Of a DNA stretch of 64,000 bases, positions 8,350-17,251 are shown piece by piece (the first letter of the stretch is position 1; every line of letters starts with the position of its first letter). Under the pieces are notes generated by a model that had not been told where the DNA came from, searched no databases, and saw nothing but the letters and a program-made list of their open reading frames with translations. Source of the DNA: an uncultured Ruegeria sp. (lineage in GTDB: Bacteria > Pseudomonadota > Alphaproteobacteria > Rhodobacterales > Rhodobacteraceae). A program made the position numbers and the translations under genes. The stretch spans positions 434,001-498,000 of the forward strand of contig NZ_CANMQQ010000001.1 in the NCBI RefSeq assembly GCF_947500045.1, written 5' to 3'.

Positions 8350-9639
8350 TCAGCCAGATACAGCTTGGCCACCGATCCACACATCGGCCACAGCGCGGTC
8401 GTCGCCCATCATGATGGTCGGGAACACAGATTCCCAAAGATCATCCGCATGGGCTTCGCGCTGGGCGATGGCAGGGGTGGATGCCAGATCCAATACCACC
8501 AGATCTGCCTCCATTCCCACCGCAATATTGCCGATGCGATCGTCCATTCTTAGCGTACGTGCCGATCCGACCGTTCCAAGCCAAAGCAATTGCGATGGAT
8601 GCAAAGCATGGCCCCGTAACTGACCAATCTCATAGGCGGCAGCCATCGTGCGCAACATCGAGAAGCTGGAACCACCACCGGTGTCTGTGGCAAGGCCAAC
8701 CCGGTGCCCTTCGCGGATCAGGCCATTCATGTCGAACAGACCGGAACCGATAAACGTGTTAGACGTAGGGCAGTGGATCAGCCCGGCGTCGACATCGCGC
8801 AGTCGGTCACGCTCGCGGTCTTCCAGATGGATCGCGTGCCCATAGAGGCCATTTCCACCCAGCAGGCCGAACTGCTCATAAGTATCCAGATAATCACGTG
8901 CCTCGGGAAATAGTGATCGGACCCATTCAATCTCGTCGGTCTGCTCGCTCAGGTGGGTTTGCATCAGGCATTCGGGATGCTCGGACCAGAGCGCGCCCAT
9001 CGCCTCCAGCTGCTCGGGTGTTGATGTTGGCGAAAAGCGCGGCGTAATTGCGTAGGAGATGCGATCAATCCCATGCCACTTCTCAAGCAATGCCTTGGAC
9101 TGGTCATACCCGGTTTGCGCAGTATCTTGCAGCCCCTCGGGCGCGTTGCGGTCCATGCAGGTTTTGCCTGCGACGACCCGTTGCCCTCGCGCCTGAGCAG
9201 CAGCAAAGAACGCATCGACACTCTCGGAGTGAATGGTGCAAAAGCTGCACATGGTTGTTGTGCCGTGGGCCGCAGTAATGTCCAGATATCTGTTCGCTAT
9301 TTCAGCGGCATAGTCGGGGTCGCTGAATTTCATCTCTTCCGGGAACGTGTAGCTGTTCAACCAATCAATCAGGCGCTTGCCCCAGCTCGCGATCATTGCA
9401 GTCTGCGGATAGTGTACATGCGGATCGATAAAACCGGCCGTGACCAAATGATCGCCGTAGTCCTTAACGCCGGCGTCGGGATGTGCGTCAGATAGATCGG
9501 ATGCCGCGCCCAACGCCGCGACGCGCCCATCATCTATCAGCACCGCTTCGTGTATTTCGGTCGCATCAGTGGGCTCACCTTCGAACGGTGATCCGTTGAA
9601 GCTCAGTATGCGTCCTTTCAAAAGCGTCTTTTGCGCCAT
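8350..9639 (-). CDS. guaD: Guanine deaminase
   Basis: A 429-residue zinc amidohydrolase converting guanine to xanthine and ammonia. Zinc ligands H74 and H76 are seen in GFIDPHVHYPQT, the substrate-binding region reads MQTHLSEQTDEIEWVRSLFP, and the catalytic aspartate is in LATDTGGGSSFSML. These and the C-terminal IAVGMEADLVVLDL are diagnostic of the GuaD family. The start MAQKTLLKGR follows GGAGAAC; upstream codons to 9675 are not needed. It converges on the 8-oxoguanine-deaminase-like gene with a 65-base gap. Confidence 0.93.
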   Translation of the reverse strand: MAQKTLLKGRILSFNGSPFEGEPTDATEIHEAVLIDDGRVAALGAASDLSDAHPDAGVKDYGDHLVTAGFIDPHVHYPQTAMIASWGKRLIDWLNSYTFPEEMKFSDPDYAAEIANRYLDITAAHGTTTMCSFCTIHSESVDAFFAAAQARGQRVVAGKTCMDRNAPEGLQDTAQTGYDQSKALLEKWHGIDRISYAITPRFSPTSTPEQLEAMGALWSEHPECLMQTHLSEQTDEIEWVRSLFPEARDYLDTYEQFGLLGGNGLYGHAIHLEDRERDRLRDVDAGLIHCPTSNTFIGSGLFDMNGLIREGHRVGLATDTGGGSSFSMLRTMAAAYEIGQLRGHALHPSQLLWLGTVGSARTLRMDDRIGNIAVGMEADLVVLDLASTPAIAQREAHADDLWESVFPTIMMGDDRAVADVWIGGQAVSG

Positions 9640-9777
9640 CTGCTGTGTTCTCCGCCTGTTTGGGGCCATCATCAAGCATAGGCGCGTGAAAGATGTGGGT
9701 AAATTGGACCATTGTCATTGTTTTCCGGTAGCTGCTTCTTCTATCTAGGGGCAATCGGCAAGAAGAAGGGGCAGCGC

Positions 9778-11172
9778 ATGACGACCGGTACTGACGAAGC
9801 CAGATCCGATCAGCCCCAAGACGAAGACGTCTATGCGCTGGACCCGCGAACCGTTGCGGCCATCCTATATACGGTGGATGTGGAAGATCGCTCCAAACTG
9901 ATCGAATTGATGGAGCCGTTGCACGCGGCCGATATCGCCGACCTTCTGGAACAGATCAACCCGTTCGAACGTGCCCGCCTGATCCGGTTGTACGATAAGG
10001 AATTTGACGGGGACATCCTTTCCGAACTGGACGAATCTGTCCGGGAAGAGGTTGTCAGCCTCCTGAAACCGGATGTTCTGGCCGAGGCTGTCCGGGATAT
10101 GGAAAGCGACGATGTCGTTGACCTTTTGGAAGACCTTGAAGAGCCGCAGCAAGAGGCCATCCTTGATGCGCTTGAAGATTCCGAACGGATTGCCGCTGAG
10201 CAGGCACTGTCCTATCCGGAAAACTCAGCTGGCCGCCTTATGCAGCGCGAAGTCGTCATGGCGCCCGAACATTGGACGGTGGGGCAGGCCATCGATTTCA
10301 TGCGCGCCAATGATGACCTGCCGGAACAGTTCTATCACGTCATGCTGGTTGATCCGCGGTTGAAACCTGTTGCGCAGGTCACGCTGGGTAAGTTGATGGC
10401 GACCCGGCGCGAGGTGCTGCTGCACGATATCGCCGAAGAAGAATTCCACACCATCCCAGTCGATCAAGACGAAGAGGATGTGGCCTATGCGTTCAACCAA
10501 TACCACCTGATTTCAGCCCCGGTAGTGGATGTCGACGGGCGGTTGGTTGGCGTTATTACCATCGACGACGCGATGGTGGTTCTGGATGAAGAATATGAAG
10601 AAGACATGCTGCGCCTCGCGGGTGTCTCGGACGAAAGCTCTTTGTCTGACAGTGTGGCGGCGACCAGCAAACGGCGTTTGCCATGGCTTGGTGTCAATCT
10701 GATTACCGCAATCTGCGGCTCGCTGGTGATTTCGCAGTTCGAGGCGGCGATCAATCAGTTGGTGGCATTGGCGATCCTGATGCCGATTGTCGCCTCAATG
10801 GGTGGCAACGCGGGAACACAATCGCTGACCGTCGCTGTGCGGGCTTTGGCGACACGCGACTTGACCAGTTCGAACGTGTGGCGCGTGATCCGGCGGGAAT
10901 TACTGGTCGGGGTGCTCAACGGGCTATGTTTTGCCACTGTGCTGGGGACCGTTGGGATGATGTGGTTCGATTCTCCGCTGTTGGGTGTCGTGATCGGATC
11001 GGCGCTGGTCGTGAATATGATCATCGCGGGCTTTGCAGGTACGGTAGTACCGGTGGTGCTGGATCGTCTGGGCGTTGACCCGGCGCTGGCATCGGGAACC
11101 TTTGTGACCACGACGACCGACGTCATGGGGTTCTTCGTCTTTCTGGGGCTGGCCAGCGTGGTGCTATTGTGA
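9778..11172 (+). CDS. mgtE: Magnesium transporter MgtE
   Basis: A 464-residue magnesium channel. The order is an acidic N-terminal helical domain (superhelical repeats such as LHAADIADLLEQINP and DVVDLLEDLEEP), two CBS domains (about 140-265; ISAPVVDVDGRLVGVITIDD), a plug helix, and five C-terminal membrane helices with MPIVASMGGNAGTQSLTV, the signature of the pore. Acidic residues of the N and CBS domains form the magnesium sensor in characterised MgtE. The start MTTGTDEARS follows AAGAAGGGG. No M-box riboswitch is seen. Its stop overlaps the next gene by four bases. Confidence 0.96.
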   Translation: MTTGTDEARSDQPQDEDVYALDPRTVAAILYTVDVEDRSKLIELMEPLHAADIADLLEQINPFERARLIRLYDKEFDGDILSELDESVREEVVSLLKPDVLAEAVRDMESDDVVDLLEDLEEPQQEAILDALEDSERIAAEQALSYPENSAGRLMQREVVMAPEHWTVGQAIDFMRANDDLPEQFYHVMLVDPRLKPVAQVTLGKLMATRREVLLHDIAEEEFHTIPVDQDEEDVAYAFNQYHLISAPVVDVDGRLVGVITIDDAMVVLDEEYEEDMLRLAGVSDESSLSDSVAATSKRRLPWLGVNLITAICGSLVISQFEAAINQLVALAILMPIVASMGGNAGTQSLTVAVRALATRDLTSSNVWRVIRRELLVGVLNGLCFATVLGTVGMMWFDSPLLGVVIGSALVVNMIIAGFAGTVVPVVLDRLGVDPALASGTFVTTTTDVMGFFVFLGLASVVLL

Positions 11173-11741
11173 CCGAGACAACCGATCTGACTGAAATCAA
11201 GGCCGCTGCGCGCAAGGCGGCGTTTGTGCGCCGCAAGGCGGCGTTTGATGTACGTGTTCCGGGTGCGGCTGGCCGTTTGTCCGAGGTTCTGGCTGGGTAC
11301 CGGGGTGTACCCATGTCGGGCTATATGCCGATCCGGACCGAAATTGACCCGCTGCCAACGATGGCCGAAGCCGCGGCTTATGGACCGGTCGGCGTACCGG
11401 TCATACAGGCCGCCGGGCAACCATTGCGCTTTTCGCGTTGGACGCCAGAAGGTCAACTGAAAGATGGGCCGTTCGGTGCGAAGGTGCCCGAGGTTGACGA
11501 TTACTTTGATCCGGAAATCCTGATTGTCCCGCTGGTTGCGTTTGATGTTCAGGGTGGCCGTCTGGGATATGGCGGCGGCTTCTATGACCGCACGCTAGAA
11601 GGGCTGCGCAGCAGGCGCCCGACATTGGCCATCGGGTTTGCCTTCGATGCGCAAGAGGCAGAAGGTTTGCCGCTTGAGGCCACCGACCAACCTCTGGACG
11701 TGGTTGTTACGGAAAGCCGGGTGCTGTCATTCTCAGCTTAG
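11169..11741 (+). CDS. 5-formyltetrahydrofolate cyclo-ligase
   Basis: A 190-residue enzyme of the 5-FTHF cyclo-ligase family (YgfA/MTHFS), which uses ATP to convert 5-formyltetrahydrofolate to 5,10-methenyltetrahydrofolate. Diagnostic motifs are the lysine/arginine-rich N terminus (AAARKAAFVRRKAAF), GYMPIRTEIDPLP, and the C-terminal LVAFDVQGGRLGYGGGFYDR. It starts with GTG at 11169, overlapping the mgtE stop by four bases, so translation is probably coupled. The N-terminal KAAF pair is encoded by a 16-base direct repeat. It ends four bases into the convergent DUF333 gene. Confidence 0.94.
   Translation: MTETTDLTEIKAAARKAAFVRRKAAFDVRVPGAAGRLSEVLAGYRGVPMSGYMPIRTEIDPLPTMAEAAAYGPVGVPVIQAAGQPLRFSRWTPEGQLKDGPFGAKVPEVDDYFDPEILIVPLVAFDVQGGRLGYGGGFYDRTLEGLRSRRPTLAIGFAFDAQEAEGLPLEATDQPLDVVVTESRVLSFSA
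11211..11247 (+). repeat. In-frame direct repeat in the cyclo-ligase gene
   Basis: CGCAAGGCGGCGTTTG occurs at 11211-11226 and again at 11232-11247 with a 21-base period (seven codons), encoding the repeated RKAAF of the N terminus. The spacing keeps the frame. Confidence 0.75.
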
Positions 11742-11965
11742 CCCGTGTGTTCTGCGCGAAAATAGTCCCAAGCATCCTGTTCGGTCCCGTCCGGCAAGGT
11801 GCAGATACCAGTCTGCCCGTTGTCGCCATCCTGTATCTTGTACGCACCACCGCGTTCTATGCAAAAGGTCGCCGCAGGGTTTGCCAACTCGCTTGATTGG
11901 TTTGCTGGCTGATCGCACGCAGCGAGCGGAGCCAGAATGGCGGCGATGACGAAATAGCGGATCAT
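11738..11965 (-). CDS. DUF333 small lipoprotein
   Basis: A 75-residue protein beginning MIRYFVIAAILAPLAAC, a lipoprotein signal with the lipidated cysteine at residue 17. The mature domain has the DUF333 pattern: NPAATFCIERGG, then GQTGICTLPDGTEQDAWDYF, with two conserved cysteines likely forming a disulfide in the periplasm. DUF333 proteins are often labelled putative haemolysin, without support. The start follows AGGAGAAGCTT; the longer frame to 12016 is rejected. Confidence 0.88.
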   Translation of the reverse strand: MIRYFVIAAILAPLAACDQPANQSSELANPAATFCIERGGAYKIQDGDNGQTGICTLPDGTEQDAWDYFRAEHTG

Positions 11966-12052
11966 AAGCTTCTCCTGCCGGTACAATTTTGCGGTTTGTG
12001 GGAACAGTTTAATCACTTGTGCTTGTGTTGCGCCACACTTAGGACGGGTTTC

Positions 12053-12865
12053 ATGAGGATATTATTTCTTGGCGACGTCATGGGGCGCTCGGGTCGCGCC
12101 GCTGTTCAACAGCATCTGCCACGCTTGCGCGACGAGTGGCGTTTGGACTTTGTCGTGGTCAATGGTGAGAATGCCTCGAACGGGATGGGGCTGAGCGAGG
12201 ATCATGCCAAACTGCTTCTAGAGGCGGGGGCGGATTGTATCACTCTGGGTGACCATGCCTTCGATCAGAAAGACATGCTGCAATTCATCGAAAAGGAATC
12301 CCGGATCGTGCGCCCGGTGAACTTTGCCAAAGGTGCGCCAGGGCGCGGGCATCGGCTGTTCACGGCACCTGGTGGGCGCAAGGTGCTGGTTGTGCAGGTG
12401 CTGGGGCAGGTGTTCATGAAGCGACCCTTTGACGACCCGTTCTCGGCCATTGAACCGATCCTGAAATCGCATCCGCGCGGCGGGCAGGCGCAGGCAATCA
12501 TTGTCGACATGCATTGCGAAGCGACATCCGAGAAAATGGCGATGGGCCACTATTGCGATAAACGTGCCAGCCTGGTGGTTGGGACACATACCCACGTGCC
12601 GACAGCGGACGCTCAGGTTTTGCCCGGAGGCACAGGATATATGACTGATGCCGGGATGTGCGGTGACTACGACTCGGTCATTGGAATGGACAAGCAGGAA
12701 CCGATGCGCCGTTTCATCACCGGGATGCCCAAGGCGCGGTTCACGCCCGCCAATGGTGAGGCGACACTGAGCGGCGTATTTGTCGAAACCGACGATCGCG
12801 ATGGCAGCGCAAAATCTGTGCAAATGGTTCGTGTTGGCGGGCGGTTGCAGCAGGCAGGCCCCTAA
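12053..12865 (+). CDS. YmdB-type metallophosphoesterase (TIGR00282)
   Basis: A 270-residue calcineurin-like phosphoesterase. Metal ligands are visible in MRILFLGDVMGRSGR, VNGENASNGMGL, LGDHAFDQ, VDMHCEATSEKMA and the C-terminal GTHTHVPTADAQVLPGG. This matches the TIGR00282/YmdB family; Bacillus YmdB hydrolyses 2',3'-cyclic nucleotides, but alphaproteobacterial members are uncharacterised. The start is the ATG at 12053 after AGGACGG. It follows the 5-FTHF cyclo-ligase locus, a neighbourhood commonly seen in this group. Confidence 0.92.
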   Translation: MRILFLGDVMGRSGRAAVQQHLPRLRDEWRLDFVVVNGENASNGMGLSEDHAKLLLEAGADCITLGDHAFDQKDMLQFIEKESRIVRPVNFAKGAPGRGHRLFTAPGGRKVLVVQVLGQVFMKRPFDDPFSAIEPILKSHPRGGQAQAIIVDMHCEATSEKMAMGHYCDKRASLVVGTHTHVPTADAQVLPGGTGYMTDAGMCGDYDSVIGMDKQEPMRRFITGMPKARFTPANGEATLSGVFVETDDRDGSAKSVQMVRVGGRLQQAGP

Positions 12866-12956
12866 GCAACACGTCAGGCTTGCCCTGTCGCAAGCAATGC
12901 GTGAAACTGCCTGTTAGGCGCATGTGCCAGGCCAGGGTTCGGACAGAATACCAAGA

Positions 12957-14735
12957 ATGCAACTCCTTCAACTGACAGAAACGGGCAGCGCAATACTGGC
13001 GCTGATGATTGTTGCAAGCATGTTCATCATGTTCTTGCGTGAGATTTACCCGACCGAGGTTGTCGCAATCGGCGGGGCTGCCCTGATGCTGGCAACGGGC
13101 ATTCTGCCCTATCAAAGCGCGCTGGCGGTACTGTCAAACCCCGCACCTTGGACCATTGGTGCGATGTTTATCATTATGGGTGCTCTGGTTCGAACCGGGG
13201 CGCTTGATGCATTCACATCGATTGCGCAGAAGCAGGCGCAGGTTAATCCGCGCATAGCCATCGGGATGCTGATGGGTTTTGTCGTCGTCGCGTCGGCAGT
13301 GGTTTCGAATACGCCGGTCGTCGTTGTGATGATCCCGGTATTTATCCAAATCGCCCGTACTTTGAACGTATCTGCGTCCAAGCTGTTGATCCCACTCAGC
13401 TATGCAGCGATCCTTGGGGGGACACTGACCCTGATCGGTACCTCGACCAACTTGCTGGTCGACGGCGTGGCCCGAGCGCAGGGCATGACGGCCTTCACTA
13501 TATTCGAGGTAACGCCGCTGGGCATCGCGCTGGTGATCTACGGCATGATCTATCTGCGCTTCATAGCGCCGCGCCTGTTGCCCGAGCGTGACAGCATGGC
13601 TGATCTGTTGAGCGATCGATCCAAGATGAAATTCTTTACCGAGGCCGTCATCCCCCCCGACAGCAATCTGATCGACCGTGAGGTGACAGGCGTGCAGCTG
13701 TTCAAGCGCCCCGGCGTGCGCCTGATCGACGTGGTTCGGGGTGATGAATCGCTGCGTCGCAACCTCAAGGCGGTCACGCTGAAACTGGGCGACCGGGTGG
13801 TTTTGCGTACTGAGATGACCGAGTTGCTGAGCCTGCAAAGCAACAAGGAACTGAAACGTGTGGATCAGGTCTCGGCGGTTGAGACCAAGACGGTTGAGGT
13901 CCTGATCACGCCCGGTTGCCGGATGGTTGGGCGAACGCTGGGCGCGATGCGCTTGCGCCGTCGATACGGTGTATATGTGCTCGCCGTGCATCGTCGAAAT
14001 CAGAATATCGGTCGTCAGTTGGATGATCTGACTGTTCGGGTAGGGGATACGCTGCTGCTCGAAGGGTCTCCGGCGGATATTCAGAAACTGGCCGCCGATA
14101 TGGACATGGTTGATGTGACACAACCCTCGGCGCGCGCCTTCCGTCGCAGCCATGCGCCCATTGCCATCGGCTCTTTGATCGGGATCGTCGTGCTGGCTGC
14201 GCTGGGTGTTGCGCCTATCTTGCTTTTGTCGGTGTTGGCTGTCGCGGTGGTGCTGCTGACCCGATGTATCGACGCGGATGAGGCGTTTTCGTTTGTTGAA
14301 GGCCGTTTGTTGGCCTTGATTTTTTCCATGCTCGCGATCGGTGCTGCACTCGATAAATCAGGTGCAGTCACTCTGATTGTCGAAGCGGTTGCTCCGGCGC
14401 TGGGTATGTTGCCACCCTTCCTGATCATTTGGGCAGTGTATCTGCTGACTTCGGTCCTGACCGAGTTGGTTTCGAACAATGCCGTGGCCGTTGTGGTCAC
14501 ACCGATCGCGATCTCGCTTGCGCAGGCTGTGGGCATCGATCCGCGTCCGCTGGTGGTTGCGGTGATGGTGGCGGCGTCAGCGTCCTTTGCGACGCCCATC
14601 GGCTATCAGACCAATATGATGGTGTATGGTCCGGGCGGGTATAAGTTCACCGACTTTCTGAAAGTCGGTGTGCCGCTAAATCTGACAGTAGGCCTGCTGG
14701 CATCGCTGTTGATTCCGTTAATCTGGCCGCTCTGA
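12957..14735 (+). CDS. SLC13-family permease with two TrkA-C (RCK_C) domains
   Basis: A 592-residue membrane protein of the divalent-anion/Na+ symporter (SLC13, CitMHS-like) superfamily. It has an N-terminal block of about six helices, two central cytoplasmic TrkA-C domains (about 205-385; VTGVQLFKRPGVRLIDVVRG and MVGRTLGAMRLRRRYGVYV), and a C-terminal helix block with SNNAVAVVVTPIA and TPIGYQTNMMVYGPGGY. Bacterial members of this layout are commonly sulfate, taurine or dicarboxylate transporters; the substrate is not deducible. The start at 12957 (MQLLQLTETG) is chosen over a GTG at 12924; neither has a strong ribosome site. A paralogue lies at 18933-20705. Confidence 0.87.
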   Translation: MQLLQLTETGSAILALMIVASMFIMFLREIYPTEVVAIGGAALMLATGILPYQSALAVLSNPAPWTIGAMFIIMGALVRTGALDAFTSIAQKQAQVNPRIAIGMLMGFVVVASAVVSNTPVVVVMIPVFIQIARTLNVSASKLLIPLSYAAILGGTLTLIGTSTNLLVDGVARAQGMTAFTIFEVTPLGIALVIYGMIYLRFIAPRLLPERDSMADLLSDRSKMKFFTEAVIPPDSNLIDREVTGVQLFKRPGVRLIDVVRGDESLRRNLKAVTLKLGDRVVLRTEMTELLSLQSNKELKRVDQVSAVETKTVEVLITPGCRMVGRTLGAMRLRRRYGVYVLAVHRRNQNIGRQLDDLTVRVGDTLLLEGSPADIQKLAADMDMVDVTQPSARAFRRSHAPIAIGSLIGIVVLAALGVAPILLLSVLAVAVVLLTRCIDADEAFSFVEGRLLALIFSMLAIGAALDKSGAVTLIVEAVAPALGMLPPFLIIWAVYLLTSVLTELVSNNAVAVVVTPIAISLAQAVGIDPRPLVVAVMVAASASFATPIGYQTNMMVYGPGGYKFTDFLKVGVPLNLTVGLLASLLIPLIWPL

Positions 14736-14831
14736 GACCGGCGCGGATTCGCCGACCTGGAATCGCTGGGTCTTGTAAATGGCGATCCAGTCACAATCTT
14801 TTCGCTAAGATCAATGCGAAAGGATGGGATA

Positions 14832-15578
14832 ATGCCTTTTCCAAAACTCGGGCAGGCCATTGTGGCCGGAGCAATTGTGTTGGCCTTGCTGGGTAGCCAA
14901 AGCTCGGCAGGCACAGTCACCGGCACCGCGACCTATCGCGAACGGATTGCCTTGCCGCCGGATGCGACGCTGTATGTTGAATTGCAGGATATCTCGCGTG
15001 CCGATGCAGCCGCAGTGACTTTGGCTGCGCAACGCTTTGCATTGAACGGGGTTCCCTCGGGGTTTGAGCTATCATTTGATGATGCACTGATCCACGAAGG
15101 GATGACCTACGCGGTACGCGGTTCGATCCTGCAGGGCGAGCAGCTGCTGTTTACAACCGACATGGTTCACCCCGTTCTGACGAACGGAGAAGGCAACTCG
15201 GCTGACCTTGTGCTGGTACAGGCGGGTGGTCAGGGTGTCGCCACATTGGAAGGGTCGGAATGGACCGCCATCGGCATCGATGGAGCGGTATTGGACACCA
15301 ATCGCCCACCGCAACTTTCATTTGCCCAGGACGGGGCGTTTGGCGGATCAGGGGGCTGCAATCGGTTTTCTGGTCAGGCCAAAATCAATGGCAACAGCAT
15401 TGAATTCCCGGATAACATGGCAGCCACACTGATGGCGTGCCCGCCTGAAATGGAAGAGGTAGAAGATCAGTTTCTCGCGGCTTTGCAAGGTGTTACCACC
15501 TTTGCCGTGGCCGGGGACAGTCTTGTTTTGCTCGACGCCGCAGGCGAGCCGGTTCTGAAGTTGGTGCGCGCACAGTAA
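14832..15578 (+). CDS. Secreted YbaY-META fusion protein
   Basis: A 248-residue exported protein: signal peptide (AIVAGAIVLALLGSQSSA), a YbaY-type domain at about 28-125 (VTGTATYRERIALPPDATLY, VELQDISRADA), and a META/HslJ domain at about 140-248 (LEGSEWTAIGIDG, GGSGGCNRFSGQ, MACPPEMEEVE). HslJ-type META domains are linked to heat or novobiocin tolerance in E. coli. The protein probably acts in the periplasm as an envelope-stress factor; that role is inference. AAGGATGG precedes the ATG. It ends one base before the convergent flavoprotein gene. Confidence 0.87.
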   Translation: MPFPKLGQAIVAGAIVLALLGSQSSAGTVTGTATYRERIALPPDATLYVELQDISRADAAAVTLAAQRFALNGVPSGFELSFDDALIHEGMTYAVRGSILQGEQLLFTTDMVHPVLTNGEGNSADLVLVQAGGQGVATLEGSEWTAIGIDGAVLDTNRPPQLSFAQDGAFGGSGGCNRFSGQAKINGNSIEFPDNMAATLMACPPEMEEVEDQFLAALQGVTTFAVAGDSLVLLDAAGEPVLKLVRAQ

Positions 15579-17240
15579 TCAGGCCACGGCGCGGGATCGC
15601 CCTGCATTACGGCCTGAGAAGATGCAACCACCCAGAAACGTGCCCTCCAGCGCGTTGTACCCGTGATAGCCACCGCCGCCAAAGCCAGCTATCTCTCCGG
15701 CTGCAAACAAGCCGGGGACGACCTGACCGTCTGCACCTACCATCTGACTGTCGAGATTGGTCTGCAACCCGCCAAGCGTTTTGCGGGTTAGTACATGCAA
15801 CTTGACGGCAATCAGCGGCCCATTGGTTGGTTCAAGGAATTTGTGCGGCTTCGCAGTCCGAATCAGCTTATCGCCGCGGTAGTTGCGCGCTGCCAGAATT
15901 GCCATCATTTGCGCGTCTTTCGAGAACGGATTGTCGACCTGCGAATCCCGCGCTTCGATTTGCGCGCGCAGGTGTGTTTCGTCAATCAACCCTTCGCCCA
16001 ACTGGTTCATACCAGTAACCAGTTCGGTCAGGGTGCGGGCAACGACAAAATCCTCTCCATTTTTCTTGAATGCCTCGACCGGGCCCGTTGCTTTGGCACC
16101 CGACAATATGCGTTGCCGAATGACCTCTTTCCAGCTGCCCGAGGTGAAATCAGGGTTTTGCTCGGAACCGGACAGGGCAAATTCCTTCTTGATCACCTTC
16201 TGCGTCAGCACAAACCAACTGTATTCATACCCGGTTTTTAGAATTTCACGTAGCGTGCCCAAGGTATCGAAGCCGGGTAGGCAAGGCGGCTGCAGTCGAT
16301 TGCCGCGCGCATCGAACCACATGGAGCTGGGACCGGGCAGGATGCGAATACCGTGTTTGGGCCAGATCGGATCCCAATTGCGCACACCTTCGGTATAATG
16401 CCACATACGGTCGCCGTTGATGACGTGCCCGCCTGCTTTCTCGCTGATCGGGATCATGCGACCATCGACATGAAAGGGCGCACCGGCGATCATATCCTTG
16501 GGCGGCTCACCCAAGCGGTCGCGTGGCCAGTTCTGCCGGACCATCTCAAAATTCCCACCGATCCCGCCCGAGGTGACGATGACCGAGGGGGCGTAGACCT
16601 CGAATTCACCCAGTTCGTCCCGGTTGGTCTTGCTACCCCTTGGTATGTCATCATCCGCCAGAATCTCTCCGGATACGCCCTTAGCAGTACCATTTTGCAT
16701 AATGATATGGCTAACTTGGTGGCGGAACTTCAACTGAATCAATCCGGTGTCGACATGCGCACGAACACGGCGAATAAAATGCTCTAGCACGCCCGGGCCT
16801 GTGCCCCAGGTAAGATGAAATCGCGGGACCGAGTTGCCGTGACCATCCGCATAGGACCCACCCCGTTCAGCCCAACCCACGACCGGGAACCAGCGCAACC
16901 CCATTTCGTGCAACCACGGTCGCATTTCACCAGCGGCGAATTCCACATAGGCTTCGGCCCATTTGCGGGGCCAGTTGTCTTCCTTGCGGTCAAATTGCGC
17001 GCTTCCCATCCAGTCACGCAGGGCCAGATCATGGCTGTCGCAGATGCCCATACGGCGCTGTTCGGGGGTGTCGACCATGAACAGCCCGCCCAAGCTCCAG
17101 AACGCTTGCCCGCCAAGGAAATGCTTGGGTTCCTGATCCAGCACGATCACGCGTTTGCCCCGGTCCCCCAACTCGGCTGCCGCCGTTAGGCCTGCAAGGC
17201 CGCCTCCGACTACTATGGCATCTGCCGTGTTGTTGGTCAT
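15579..17240 (-). CDS. FAD-binding dehydrogenase, ketosteroid-dehydrogenase-like (COG3573-type)
   Basis: A 553-residue flavoprotein. The N-terminal dinucleotide fold AIVVGGGLAGLTAAAELGDR and the C-terminal GLFAAGEIAGFGGGGYHG bind FAD. The overall sequence (LGGQAFWSLGGLFMVDTPEQ, FHLTWGTGPGVLEHFIRR, MWHYTEGVRNWDPIWP) matches an uncharacterised family related to fumarate reductase flavoproteins and 3-ketosteroid-1-dehydrogenase. No covalent-FAD or haem domain is seen. The start MTNNTADAIV follows AAAGGAC. It lies 11 bases behind a BASS symporter on the same strand, suggesting it acts on that transporter's substrate. Confidence 0.87.
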   Translation of the reverse strand: MTNNTADAIVVGGGLAGLTAAAELGDRGKRVIVLDQEPKHFLGGQAFWSLGGLFMVDTPEQRRMGICDSHDLALRDWMGSAQFDRKEDNWPRKWAEAYVEFAAGEMRPWLHEMGLRWFPVVGWAERGGSYADGHGNSVPRFHLTWGTGPGVLEHFIRRVRAHVDTGLIQLKFRHQVSHIIMQNGTAKGVSGEILADDDIPRGSKTNRDELGEFEVYAPSVIVTSGGIGGNFEMVRQNWPRDRLGEPPKDMIAGAPFHVDGRMIPISEKAGGHVINGDRMWHYTEGVRNWDPIWPKHGIRILPGPSSMWFDARGNRLQPPCLPGFDTLGTLREILKTGYEYSWFVLTQKVIKKEFALSGSEQNPDFTSGSWKEVIRQRILSGAKATGPVEAFKKNGEDFVVARTLTELVTGMNQLGEGLIDETHLRAQIEARDSQVDNPFSKDAQMMAILAARNYRGDKLIRTAKPHKFLEPTNGPLIAVKLHVLTRKTLGGLQTNLDSQMVGADGQVVPGLFAAGEIAGFGGGGYHGYNALEGTFLGGCIFSGRNAGRSRAVA

Positions 17241-17251
17241 CCGGTGTCCTT

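Noticed and set aside
9640..9777. M-box magnesium riboswitch before mgtE
   Set aside because: The divergent region is only 138 bases and shows no M-box pairing pattern.
11742..12052. 6S RNA next to the 5-formyltetrahydrofolate cyclo-ligase gene
   Set aside because: 6S RNA often neighbours this gene, but the following space is occupied by a convincing DUF333 lipoprotein gene and the remaining 87 bases are too short.
13134..14153. A 339-codon minus-strand frame
   Set aside because: Antisense shadow of the SLC13 permease; His/Gln-rich composition typical of reversed membrane-protein codons.
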